A DNA stretch of 64,000 nucleotides, taken from positions 372,001-436,000 of the forward strand of contig JABTUS010000001.1 of NCBI GenBank assembly GCA_015075305.1, read 5' to 3'. Both the position numbers and the translations under genes were made by a program. How positions within the stretch are numbered: position 1 is the stretch's first letter; every line of letters starts with the position of its first letter. Source of the DNA: Opitutaceae bacterium. GTDB lineage: Bacteria; Verrucomicrobiota; Verrucomicrobiia; Opitutales; Opitutaceae. Under the pieces are notes generated by a model. That model saw nothing but the letters and a program-made list of their open reading frames with translations, was not told where the DNA came from and made no database searches. Shown piece after piece: positions 44,240 through 51,892 of the stretch.

Positions 44240-45022
44240 ATGAGACTCGCCCGCAAGAAAACCCTCGTCACCGGAGCCGCCAGCGGCATCGGAAAAGCCA
44301 TCGCCCTGCGCTTCGCCGCCGAAGGCGCCCAGGTCGCAATACTGGACATCAACGACCCCGCCGCCAGGGCGGTGGCCGACCAGATCAACGCGGCCGGCGG
44401 CAGAGCCTGCGCCTGCCATTGCGATGTCGGTCAGTCCGCCGAGGTCCAGGCCGCGTTCGACCAGGCCGTCGCCTTCCTCGGCGGCCTCGATATTCTGGTC
44501 AACAACACCGGCATCATCCGCCAGTCGGCCGTCGTGAACATGCCCGAGGCGGAGTGGGACCTGATCATCCGCACCAACCTGAAGAGCGTCTTCCTGTGCA
44601 CCCAGCGGGGCCTGCGGGAGATGATCAAGTGCGGGAGCCGCGGGCGAATCATCGCCATTTCCAGCATCCATGCCGTCCTGAGCGAGCCCAACTGCGGGCA
44701 CTATACCGCGGCAAAGGGCGGCATCGAGGCCTTCATCCGCACGGTTGCCACCGAGGCGGCCCCCCACGGCATCACCGCCAACTTCATCCGCCCGGGCGCA
44801 ACCTTCACCGAACTGACGACGCCCATGTACACGGATTCCGTGAAGCGCGCGCTTTTCGAACGCGTGCCGATGCGGGAGATCGCCGAAGCCGGCTGGATCG
44901 CCAGCGGCGCGGTTTTTCTGGCGAGCGACGAATCGCGCTACATGACCGGCCAGCATCTGACAATCGACGGCGGGTATGTGATGGACGGCTCGCTCCCGGG
45001 CGCGAAGTACTGGGAGAAATAG
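44240..45022 (+). CDS. Short-chain dehydrogenase/reductase (SDR)
   Basis: A 260-residue SDR. The cofactor motif is TGAASGIGKAIA (near residue 10), followed by VNNTGI (NNAG-type) near 90. The catalytic Ser is in AISSIHAVLSE and Tyr/Lys in YTAAKGG (near 155). An Asp after the second strand (AILDIND) favours NAD over NADP. It starts a three-gene run with a cyclase and a second SDR, which suggests one catabolic route for a sugar acid or cyclic polyol. The substrate is not predictable. Confidence 0.92.
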   Translation: MRLARKKTLVTGAASGIGKAIALRFAAEGAQVAILDINDPAARAVADQINAAGGRACACHCDVGQSAEVQAAFDQAVAFLGGLDILVNNTGIIRQSAVVNMPEAEWDLIIRTNLKSVFLCTQRGLREMIKCGSRGRIIAISSIHAVLSEPNCGHYTAAKGGIEAFIRTVATEAAPHGITANFIRPGATFTELTTPMYTDSVKRALFERVPMREIAEAGWIASGAVFLASDESRYMTGQHLTIDGGYVMDGSLPGAKYWEK

Positions 45023-45057
45023 ACTCTGCCGCCGCTCCTCACCGCCTCCATCACGAC

Positions 45058-45699
45058 ATGCCAAACTACCTCGACATCAGCATCCCCACCTCCCCCGCCA
45101 CCACGGTGTTCCCGGGCGACCCTGCGCCGGATTTCCACTGGCCGGGCTGGACCCACGAGAAGGGGAATCCCGCCAACGTGGGATTCTACCGCGGAGGCCT
45201 GCATCATGGAACGCATGTCGACGCTCCGTGGCACTTCATCAAGGGCGGCCGGCGACTCGACGAGATGCCGCTCAAACACTGGGTCGGCCCCTGCGAAGTG
45301 CTCGATCTCCGGCACCTCGATCGCTGCGTGGACGCGGCGGCGCTCGAACGTGCGGGCATCGCCCCGGATACCAAGCGCCTGCTTTTCCGCACCCGCAACG
45401 GTGAAATCAACTACTGGGAGCAGCCGTGGAATCCGAACTTCATCTATATTTCTGATTCCGCCGCCCGGTGGTGCACGAAGCGCGGCATCCTGCTCGTGGG
45501 ACTCGACTACCTCACGATCGATCCCCCAACGGAGCCCACCTTTCCCGCTCACATGGAGCTGCTCGGCAAGGGGACGCTCATCCTCGAAAACATCTGTCTT
45601 CGCGAAATTCCGGCCGGCCGCTATGAACTGCTGGCCGCACCAGTGAAGCTGGTCGGGGTCGACGGAGGCTGGTGCCGGGCCTTGCTTCGCTCCCTCTAA
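45058..45699 (+). CDS. Cyclase-family hydrolase (kynurenine formamidase-like fold)
   Basis: A 213-residue protein. The metal-binding signature HHGTHVDAPWHFIKGGRRLDEMP (near residues 49-71) contains the HxGTHxDxPxH motif of PF04199. Further motifs are FRTRNGE, LVGLDYLTID and LLENICL-like ILENICLREIP. The family covers kynurenine formamidase and isatin hydrolase, which open amide or lactone bonds through Mn or Zn. The gene sits 35 bp after an SDR and before another, so lactone or amide hydrolysis in a dehydrogenase route is plausible. Confidence 0.9.
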   Translation: MPNYLDISIPTSPATTVFPGDPAPDFHWPGWTHEKGNPANVGFYRGGLHHGTHVDAPWHFIKGGRRLDEMPLKHWVGPCEVLDLRHLDRCVDAAALERAGIAPDTKRLLFRTRNGEINYWEQPWNPNFIYISDSAARWCTKRGILLVGLDYLTIDPPTEPTFPAHMELLGKGTLILENICLREIPAGRYELLAAPVKLVGVDGGWCRALLRSL

Positions 45700-45833
45700 A
45701 CCGCGTCCGCGAATCCCACCGACCGTTCGGCGGTTGCAGCCGCAACGGCGGACTTTCTTGAACCGCGGGTTCCAGGCACCCTCCGGGTTTCAGGTCTATG
45801 ACCCCATTCCTCTCCCTCATTTGCGACTCCTCC

Positions 45834-46601
45834 ATGTTTTCACTGAACGAAAAAAACACTCTCATCACCGGCGCAGGCTCAGGTATCGGCACCGCCATCG
45901 CAGCGCTGTTCGCCAAAGCCGGCGCATTCGTTTACGCCGCCGACATCGACCACGCGGCTGCAGAAGCCCAGGCGAATGCCATCCGCGCCGCCGGTGGCCG
46001 GGCTGAAGCACTTGGACTCGATGTGACCCAGGAAACCTCCTGCGCCGAGGCTGCACGGCTGGTCTCCAAGCGGCACGAGGCACTGGATGTGTTGGTCAAC
46101 AACGCGGGCATAGGCAGCGTGGGAACGCTGCTGGAAGCCACCGGCGCGGATCTCGACCGACTCTATGCCGTGAATGTGCGGGGCATGTTCAATGTCACCA
46201 AGGCTTTCCTCCCAGCCATGGTGGAGCGCCATTCGGGGAATATCATCAACATGGCATCCATAGGCGGTGTCGTCGGCATACGCGACCGTGTCGCCTATTG
46301 CACAACGAAGTTCGCTGTCGTCGGTTTCACAAAGTGCCTGGCGCTCGATCACGCTGCCGCCGGCATCCGAAGCAATTGCATCTGCCCCGGTCGCGTCGAA
46401 ACTCCCTTTGTAAAGGCGCGCCTGCAGGAGTACGCCGACCCCGAGGCGGCCTGCCGTTCCATGGCATCCACCCAGCTTTTTGGCCGGATGATCCGGCCTG
46501 ACGAAATCGCCGCCGCCGCCCTCTACCTGGCAGCTCCGGAATCCCACATGGTGACTGGCACCACATTTCTCATTGAATGCGGCTGGACCGCGGGAAAATG
46601 A
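45834..46601 (+). CDS. Short-chain dehydrogenase/reductase (SDR), second copy
   Basis: A 255-residue SDR with TGAGSGIGTAIA, VNNAGIGSVG, catalytic Ser in NMASIGGVVG and Tyr-Lys in YCTTKFAVVG. YAADIDHA indicates NAD preference. ATG 45834 is chosen over an in-frame ATG at 45798, because the longer form would add a non-homologous tail before MFSLNEKN. It is only moderately similar to the SDR at 44240-45022, so it likely performs a different oxidation in the same route. It converges on the GntR gene with 15 bp between stops. Confidence 0.92.
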   Translation: MFSLNEKNTLITGAGSGIGTAIAALFAKAGAFVYAADIDHAAAEAQANAIRAAGGRAEALGLDVTQETSCAEAARLVSKRHEALDVLVNNAGIGSVGTLLEATGADLDRLYAVNVRGMFNVTKAFLPAMVERHSGNIINMASIGGVVGIRDRVAYCTTKFAVVGFTKCLALDHAAAGIRSNCICPGRVETPFVKARLQEYADPEAACRSMASTQLFGRMIRPDEIAAAALYLAAPESHMVTGTTFLIECGWTAGK

Positions 46602-46616
46602 CCGCCAGCCGACGGC

Positions 46617-47315
46617 TTACGTCCCGGCGTCGCTGCCATGCAGGGCTGCCAGTCTCCGCCTCAGGTATTTGGCGGAGGACCGAATGTGATGCCGCAGCGC
46701 CTTCCGGGTCGTGGGAAGGTCCTTGCGACGAAGTGCGGCGAGGATGGCCTGGTGTTCCTCAATCGAATTCCGCAGGGCCGTCTCATCCCTGGCCACGATC
46801 TGCTGAAGGATTTCGATGAAAGTCCAAAGTTGGTCGATGGCCTGCTGCAACCACCGATTGCTGCAGTGGCCGATCCACAACTGGTGCAGTTCCGCATCCA
46901 CGTTGTGCGCGGACCGCCGCCTGGTTTTCTTTTCCAGGCTGCGTTCGAGGCTCTCAACGCGCTTGCAGAGCACGTCCACCTTGTCTGCCGGTATTGCCTC
47001 GAACGCCTGCTCCAGGGCGATGACCTCAAGCACCTCGCGAAACGAGTATAGATTCATTGCGTCCCGCGCTGTCAGGAGCCTGACGAGCGGTGCCCGATTC
47101 GGTCGAAGTTCCACGAGTCCCAAGGCGGCCGCCTGACGGACCGCCTCGCGCACCGGCGTGCGGCTCACGCCCCACTCTTTCGCCAGTCGCGCTTCCCGAA
47201 GCGGGTGCCCCGGCTTGATTTTCCAGGTTACGATCGACCCGATAAGCCGGTCGGAAACCCCTTCAGACAATTCCGTCGTTCGTTTTGCTTTCACTGGCTC
47301 GTGGGCGGCATTCAC
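46617..47315 (-). CDS. GntR-family transcriptional regulator, FCD (FadR) subfamily
   Basis: A 232-residue regulator. The N-terminal winged helix has LREARLAKEWGVSRTPVREAVRQ (residues 38-60) and GLVELRPNRAPLVRLL. The all-helical FCD ligand domain follows, with the metal-binding His cluster around ELHQLWIGHCSNRWL and RKALRHHIRSS. FCD regulators usually bind carboxylic acids. It is the last gene of a cupin-gntR unit and the likely controller of the SDR-cyclase-SDR genes and itself. Confidence 0.92.
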   Translation of the reverse strand: MNAAHEPVKAKRTTELSEGVSDRLIGSIVTWKIKPGHPLREARLAKEWGVSRTPVREAVRQAAALGLVELRPNRAPLVRLLTARDAMNLYSFREVLEVIALEQAFEAIPADKVDVLCKRVESLERSLEKKTRRRSAHNVDAELHQLWIGHCSNRWLQQAIDQLWTFIEILQQIVARDETALRNSIEEHQAILAALRRKDLPTTRKALRHHIRSSAKYLRRRLAALHGSDAGT

Positions 47316-47357
47316 CTGCTGGGGACGCAGCCATCTGTTTCGCAGCCGGATGCGGAT

Positions 47358-47816
47358 TCACTCAGGCTTCTTCGTGCACTGCGCCGCCGCCCCATCCGGC
47401 AGCGGCGGAGTCGGTCCCACGCCAGCGGGTGGCAGCGTGCCGTCCAGTTCCTGGCGCCAGTGCGCGACGTCGCCACCGGGGCAGTAAATGTACATCATGT
47501 GGAGCGGTTCGTCGCCGGTATTGGTCAGTTGATGAAAAACTGTCGGCGGAAGGAACACCGCCTGTCCGGCTGAGATCTCCCGGCGCTCGCTCCCCACGCA
47601 TATCTCGCCCGTGCCCTCGATGATCATGTAGACTTCCTCCTGCTCCTGATTGTGCCAGGGCACCTGGCCTCCTCGAGGTTCGAGCACCACATAACCCATG
47701 GCGAATCCCTTCGCCGCAATCGGCTGACCGGCCTGCCCAACCATTCCCCTGGTCCAACGACGAGCAGGAAACGTGCGACCCGGTATCTTGGCAATGTCTG
47801 CAATAATCATGGTCAT
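47358..47816 (-). CDS. Single-domain cupin protein
   Basis: A 152-residue protein starting at ATG 47816 (MTMIIADIAKIPGR). The cupin motifs are PWHNQEQEEVYMIIEGTGEI (metal ligands His, Glu) and FLPPTVFHQLTNTGDEP (third-ligand His), with a short Pro-rich tail. Such cupins are small isomerases or ligand-binding proteins of sugar catabolism. It is 42 bp upstream of the GntR gene and likely co-transcribed. An ISAzo13-family element lies 87 bp upstream of its start and reads in the same direction. Confidence 0.88.
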   Translation of the reverse strand: MTMIIADIAKIPGRTFPARRWTRGMVGQAGQPIAAKGFAMGYVVLEPRGGQVPWHNQEQEEVYMIIEGTGEICVGSERREISAGQAVFLPPTVFHQLTNTGDEPLHMMYIYCPGGDVAHWRQELDGTLPPAGVGPTPPLPDGAAAQCTKKPE

Positions 47817-47824
47817 GCGAGCCC

Positions 47825-47846
47825 GCCACACAAACGTTCATGTGGC
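47825..47846. promoter_or_regulatory. 22-bp imperfect palindrome upstream of the cupin gene
   Basis: GCCACA and TGTGGC flank a central AACGTT, with CA on each side. 18 of 22 positions are symmetric. It lies 9 bp upstream of the cupin ATG, where an operator for the cupin-gntR unit would be expected. Confidence 0.5.
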
Positions 47847-47903
47847 ACGCATAAAATGCAGCCGGCGCCTCCACGATTGGCGCCAATGCACTCCCAAGAC
47901 TAA

Positions 47904-47917
47904 GGGCGTGTGCAAAA
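47904..47917. repeat. Left terminal inverted repeat of ISAzo13-family element
   Basis: GGGCGTGTGCAAAA, a perfect match to the reverse complement of 49759-49772. The adjoining duplicated TAA is at 47901-47903. Confidence 0.88.
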
Positions 47918-47918
47918 T

Positions 47919-48881
47919 TTAATTCCCACTTTCGTTTGGCAGGAGAGTGTAGTTCCAATCGGGGAGCACAGGGTGTCGATGAAGACTGATTTTGTCGATT
48001 TGGTCCGGGGCGAGTTTGATGCCGGTCAGGTAACGCTTGGGATTCAGTTCGCAGGCGACGGTGAGCCCGGAATCGGTGCGGGTCTGGCGGATGAGACGCA
48101 CGATCGTCGCATGGTCGCGCAGCGGCTGGCCGGCCCATTGTTTGCTGATTTCGGAGAACAGCCTGTGTTCGATGGGATTCCACTTGGAAGCGCCGGTGGG
48201 ATAGTGGCAAACGGTGACGCACAGCGCGAAGGGGTCGACGAGCTTCGTTTGCAGGGCGTGTTTCCAGAGCCGGCAACTGGCGCCGTTGCTGCCGCCATTG
48301 TCTGCGAGGATGAGCAAGCGGGATGCGTTGGGATAGCGGCGACGGCCGTCGTGCAGCCACCAGTGCCGGATCGACTCGGCGGCGAAGTCAGGGGTGTTGC
48401 GGGAGGTGCCGATCGAGACGTAACCGCGATTGGCCGCGCCATCGTAGATGCCATAAGGGATGGCGATGCCCAAGCCGAGCGAAGGGAAGTCGTGGTCGTG
48501 CACCGGCAGTGGCGCGCGACTCCACACGCGGCCCGGATTCTTGAACTGGCCGACCAGTTCGCGTTTTTTGGTGTCGACGCTGATGATGGGAGCGTGCTCC
48601 GCGGTGAAGCGGCGGCGCTGCCGGGTGAGATAACGGAACTGCCGATCGCGCTCAGGACAGGACTGGCCGAGGCTCTTGCGGTTGGCGTGCAGTGCGTAAC
48701 CAAGTTTTTCCAACAGGCGGCGCACCGTGTTTGGACAGACCCGCAGGTGCAGCCGGCGCAATTGCCGGCTGATCTGACGCAAACGCAGACCGGTCCACAA
48801 TCCGCGCCGGCCCATCGGATCGCCGGCGGTGTCGGCGGTCAGCAGCGAGCGGAGGTTCGTCAGGATCTCCGCCGTTTTTTT
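47919..48881 (-). CDS. ISAzo13-family transposase, catalytic part in the -1 frame
   Basis: The frame is reached by a -1 slip at the A-run and encodes the catalytic half. The first Asp is in APIISVDTKKRELVGQFKNP, the second Asp in RLLILADNGGSNGASCRLW and the Glu in GASKWNPIEHRLFSEISKQ. These are typical of the 'Rhodopirellula transposase' (ISAzo13) family. With the upstream part the fused product would be 553 residues. The stop codon abuts the left terminal repeat. The open frame also extends upstream of the slip site but there it only shadows the first part. Confidence 0.9.
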   Translation of the reverse strand, partial: KKTAEILTNLRSLLTADTAGDPMGRRGLWTGLRLRQISRQLRRLHLRVCPNTVRRLLEKLGYALHANRKSLGQSCPERDRQFRYLTRQRRRFTAEHAPIISVDTKKRELVGQFKNPGRVWSRAPLPVHDHDFPSLGLGIAIPYGIYDGAANRGYVSIGTSRNTPDFAAESIRHWWLHDGRRRYPNASRLLILADNGGSNGASCRLWKHALQTKLVDPFALCVTVCHYPTGASKWNPIEHRLFSEISKQWAGQPLRDHATIVRLIRQTRTDSGLTVACELNPKRYLTGIKLAPDQIDKISLHRHPVLPDWNYTLLPNESGN

Positions 48882-49579
48882 TCCACCGGCTGGCGTCCGG
48901 CTCCGGCCCGGCGGACGCGCCCGTGCAATACCTGGCCGGTGAGCAGTTCGCGCCGGCCGCGTGCCACGGTCGCCGCATCCAGGCCCAGCAACCCGGCCAT
49001 CCGTCGGTCCCCGCCATGACCGCGCTGCAGGCTTTCCAACCCGGCGTAGAGCCGGCGCTGCTGCTCGTCGAGCAGGCCGTAGAAAAGGGCGACTGCCGCC
49101 GGCAGTTCGTCGTCCCGGCCCTGCCTGGCCGCCCACTGCTCCTGCCAGCGGGCGCGCTCGGCGGCGCCGTGGAGGTAACGGTCCGGACAGGGCCGGCGCT
49201 GCAAGCGGTCGCGTTGCACCAGCTGGCGCAACGCATCCTTGCACGGCACGCCGACGACGGCATCCAACTCCTCGGTGAAGTACCCGGCCGGCGCCTGAGT
49301 GGTGAGCACGGCCACGGTGTCGAGCAAAGTGCCATGCCGGGAAAAACGAACGTCCTGATACGACCAAAGTCCCTGAGCATCATAACGAGCGATCGAGTGG
49401 AGAGTGTAATACGCTCCCCGATGCGAATAGCTGGTGGTGTAGTCCAGCGTGGCGAGTTTGCGGAAAACCGTGAGGTCAACCTCGGTCCCCAGCGCCGCTT
49501 TCAGTTCAGGCAAGGTGGCCACGGCCTGACGTTGGAAAACCTCGACGAGTCGCTCCGCAGAATAGTGAATCCGATTCAT
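48860..49579 (-). CDS. ISAzo13-family transposase, N-terminal part before frameshift
   Basis: A 239-residue frame starting at ATG 49579 (MNRIHYSAERLVEVFQRQAV). The first half suggests a helix-turn-helix DNA-binding region (LPELKAALGTEVDLTVFRKLATL). A middle region has MAGLLGLDAATVARGRRELLTG, typical of the N-terminal DNA-binding part of ISAzo13 transposases. It ends in VEKKRRRS just after the A-run. Read without a slip it gives a short protein that could bind the element ends and repress transposition. A slip gives the full enzyme. Confidence 0.85.
   Translation of the reverse strand: MNRIHYSAERLVEVFQRQAVATLPELKAALGTEVDLTVFRKLATLDYTTSYSHRGAYYTLHSIARYDAQGLWSYQDVRFSRHGTLLDTVAVLTTQAPAGYFTEELDAVVGVPCKDALRQLVQRDRLQRRPCPDRYLHGAAERARWQEQWAARQGRDDELPAAVALFYGLLDEQQRRLYAGLESLQRGHGGDRRMAGLLGLDAATVARGRRELLTGQVLHGRVRRAGAGRQPVEKKRRRS
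48875..48882 (-). other. A8 slippery site for -1 frameshift in the transposase gene
   Basis: On the minus strand, GGTGG is followed by eight A residues and CGG. In the frame of the first part this gives A_AAA_AAA, a classical -1 heptamer. A stem GCGGAG/CTCCGC (48871-48866 with 48854-48849) lies 3 bases downstream. Slippage links the two frames into one 553-residue transposase. A one-base sequencing error in the A-run would look the same. Confidence 0.7.
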
Positions 49580-49758
49580 AATGTTAGCTTAACGCCAAAA
49601 CCCGGCGAGTCGAGCGTTAATATAACATCCACTCCATCTCAATCACCACACGACCGGCCCTCGTGTTTCTCCTCTAACCGGATCCATAGATCTGCCCAGT
49701 CTTTCTTCCGAGCACGCCCGTCCAATTGTACTCTTTACGCTCCATTGAATGAAGTTAT

Positions 49759-49772
49759 TTTTGCACACGCCC
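49759..49772. repeat. Right terminal inverted repeat of ISAzo13-family element
   Basis: TTTTGCACACGCCC, the perfect complement of the left end. The duplicated TAA follows at 49773-49775. The 180 bp between the transposase ATG and this repeat hold no gene I can support. Confidence 0.88.
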
Positions 49773-51745
49773 TAAGGGGCAGGTTCCGCCGGGCGGGGCG
49801 TGGTTTCGGGACCAACCCCGGAAGATGGTTCGACTGCGGTCTCGATCGCGGCGGGCACCGCCTCAGCCGTCACGCACTCCGAAACACTTTCGATCGATGG
49901 CACGGGAGCAGCCTCAGGTGGGGGCTGGGGTGTCGGTGCTGATTCAGCAATTGGATCCGAGCGCGGTTCGGGGGTGGAATCGCGGGATGGCTCCGGAGCA
50001 GGCGCTTCGGGAAAATTCTCGGGATCGTGCTCCGCGCTCTCGATCTCCTTTTTCCGCGCCTCCACCATCGCCGGCGCAGCAAACAGCCTGCCATCGAGGA
50101 ACTCCGTCACATAGCCTTCCGTCACGAGCCACCGCAAGTCGCCCTGCATGCGCGTCAGCCGGTTCTGGTCCTCGGCGCTGAGCATGGTCTGATGCGGCTC
50201 CAGTCCTTCTGCTGGTTGCGCACCGGCCGCAGCCGCCGTGGGCGCCCCCGACAGCCCAAGCAGTTTGCCGGGAAGGTCACCGGCCCTCACCATGGGATTG
50301 GACTCGATGAACGCGATGAGACTTCCAATCGTCTCGGAGAACGTCTGACCCGGCACCCGGAACTTCCGTTTTACCGCGCAAACATAGCTGATCCCCTTCG
50401 AGCCCTTCTTGAAAATTGTGAATCCTTCACGGCGCAGACGACCGCGGAGCGCATTCGCAGTATCCAGCGGGAAGCGACGCTGCCGTTCGAGGGCGCCTTC
50501 AACGGAGCGGCGAATTTCTCCGGGCGGCATTGTTGCCGCAAGCGTTCCATGGAAGCGTGCATTGTCGACCGACTTGACAATTTTGTCGCGCGCCTGAGTC
50601 AAAAGGTGCAGCCGCGCCTCCTCGAACGAATCAAATGCCACGACGGGAGGGGGCTGACCTTCCACAGCCGGCGCATCCGCCTGTTTCCAAGTGTAGCGCG
50701 TGGCCTTCTTCATCTTTTCCAGCCATTGATTGACAACCTCGGCATCACGCACCGACTCGACCCGGGAGCGGTAAACCTCAAGTGACATTCCCCGGATTCT
50801 GGAGCTGAAATGCTGCTGGAGAATCTGATTGTAGCGGTGGTAGTTCGGCGGCCCAAGCAAATCGCCGGTCACTCCACAGCGGTTGACGATCAGGTAATTG
50901 CCCTTTGGCGGCTCAACCTCGACCTCCGCAATGTCAAAGAAAAGCCCAAGGTGTTTCTCAATGACATGCGCGATTGCGCTCTCTTCATTTTCAAAGGGAA
51001 TTCCATCCGGGACGGACAGGTAGATCGGCGCCGGCTTGCCTCCGGCAGCCGCTGGCGCAGCCGCAGGTGCTTCGGCATGGGCCGCGTCCGCCGGTTTTCT
51101 CGCGAGCACGACTACAAAGCGCTCGGGTTTGCCAATGACAGTTTTCGCGATGTCAAATAGCTCAAAGGTGCGGCATGAGCTTCGGATTGTCTTGGACAGC
51201 GCGGCAAAGCTGGCGTCTTCCGGATAGAATGTGACCGTGAAGTAAGGGCTGATGTAGGGACCTCGATCTTCATGACGCACGCCTGCGTGCGCACCCTCGC
51301 GGACTCCAAAACGCGGACCACGCTCGCCATGACCTCCCCTCCTGTCTCCGCGTCCACCACCGTGCCCGTTTTCGCGTCGGGGCATGCCCCGTGCCTCACC
51401 CTGCCCACGGCCCCGAACATCCTCAAGGCGCTCCTGCTCACGCCGCCCTCCAGGCGCGCCTGCATTCGCATCGCGCGACTCGCCGGGTTGCGGCGCACCA
51501 CCGCCCGGTCTGCGGAAGCCGCGCCGATCGCGGTTCAGCGCGCCCGTCCCCGGCGCGCCGTGCGCCTCGCGGTCGCGCCGGTCATGGCTGCGACGCGGCG
51601 CATCCTCACGACCGTCCGCTCGCGGGCGCGGCTCGTGTTTTTCCTGCGCCCATTGGGTTCCGAAGCTGAACCCTTGGAGCTGGCTCAGATCGAGTTTGTT
51701 GAAATCCTTTTTGGAAGGATTCTCGGTGGATGGCTTTTCGTCCAT
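49772..51745 (-). CDS. Large RG-rich protein of unknown function, possibly nucleic-acid binding
   Basis: A 657-residue protein starting at ATG 51745 (MDEKPSTENPSKKDFNKLDL). Residues 40-165 are low-complexity and rich in Arg/Gly/Asp (GGGRGDRRGGHGERGPR), resembling RGG-type RNA-binding tracts. A folded core follows: ISPYFTVTFYPEDASFAALS, then IYLSVPDGIPFENEESAIAH, then DEAVVNQ-like DAEVVNQWLEKMKKATRYTW. Two winged-helix-like stretches (RLRREGFTIFKKGSKG, LRWLVTEGYVTEFLDGRLFA) come next and then a Pro/Glu-rich tail. I know no named family. The TAG stop is made from the IS target TA plus the last base of the ISAzo13 element. Confidence 0.7.
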   Translation of the reverse strand: MDEKPSTENPSKKDFNKLDLSQLQGFSFGTQWAQEKHEPRPRADGREDAPRRSHDRRDREAHGAPGTGALNRDRRGFRRPGGGAPQPGESRDANAGAPGGRREQERLEDVRGRGQGEARGMPRRENGHGGGRGDRRGGHGERGPRFGVREGAHAGVRHEDRGPYISPYFTVTFYPEDASFAALSKTIRSSCRTFELFDIAKTVIGKPERFVVVLARKPADAAHAEAPAAAPAAAGGKPAPIYLSVPDGIPFENEESAIAHVIEKHLGLFFDIAEVEVEPPKGNYLIVNRCGVTGDLLGPPNYHRYNQILQQHFSSRIRGMSLEVYRSRVESVRDAEVVNQWLEKMKKATRYTWKQADAPAVEGQPPPVVAFDSFEEARLHLLTQARDKIVKSVDNARFHGTLAATMPPGEIRRSVEGALERQRRFPLDTANALRGRLRREGFTIFKKGSKGISYVCAVKRKFRVPGQTFSETIGSLIAFIESNPMVRAGDLPGKLLGLSGAPTAAAAGAQPAEGLEPHQTMLSAEDQNRLTRMQGDLRWLVTEGYVTEFLDGRLFAAPAMVEARKKEIESAEHDPENFPEAPAPEPSRDSTPEPRSDPIAESAPTPQPPPEAAPVPSIESVSECVTAEAVPAAIETAVEPSSGVGPETTPRPAEPAP

Positions 51746-51892
51746 GACGGAGGTCGGGCGGGGATGTGCCCGCGTGGTTTGCGTGTAGGAGGCCCAGTCT
51801 CCACGGGCCCAAGGGTGTGGCAAGCGCTTTCCCTGCGGGGAAAATCAGCATCTGGCCGGATGCAACCCTCGATCAGACACCTCTCCCTTTCC

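Larger units (their letters stand above)
47904..49772 (-). mobile_element. ISAzo13-family insertion sequence
   Basis: A 1869-bp element with 14-bp perfect terminal inverted repeats (GGGCGTGTGCAAAA at 47904-47917 and its reverse complement at 49759-49772). It is flanked by a 3-bp duplication TAA (47901-47903 and 49773-49775). The transposase is read on the minus strand in two frames joined at an A-run. It inserted exactly at the TAG stop of the minus-strand gene at 49772-51745, and its terminal base supplies the G of that stop. Confidence 0.9.
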
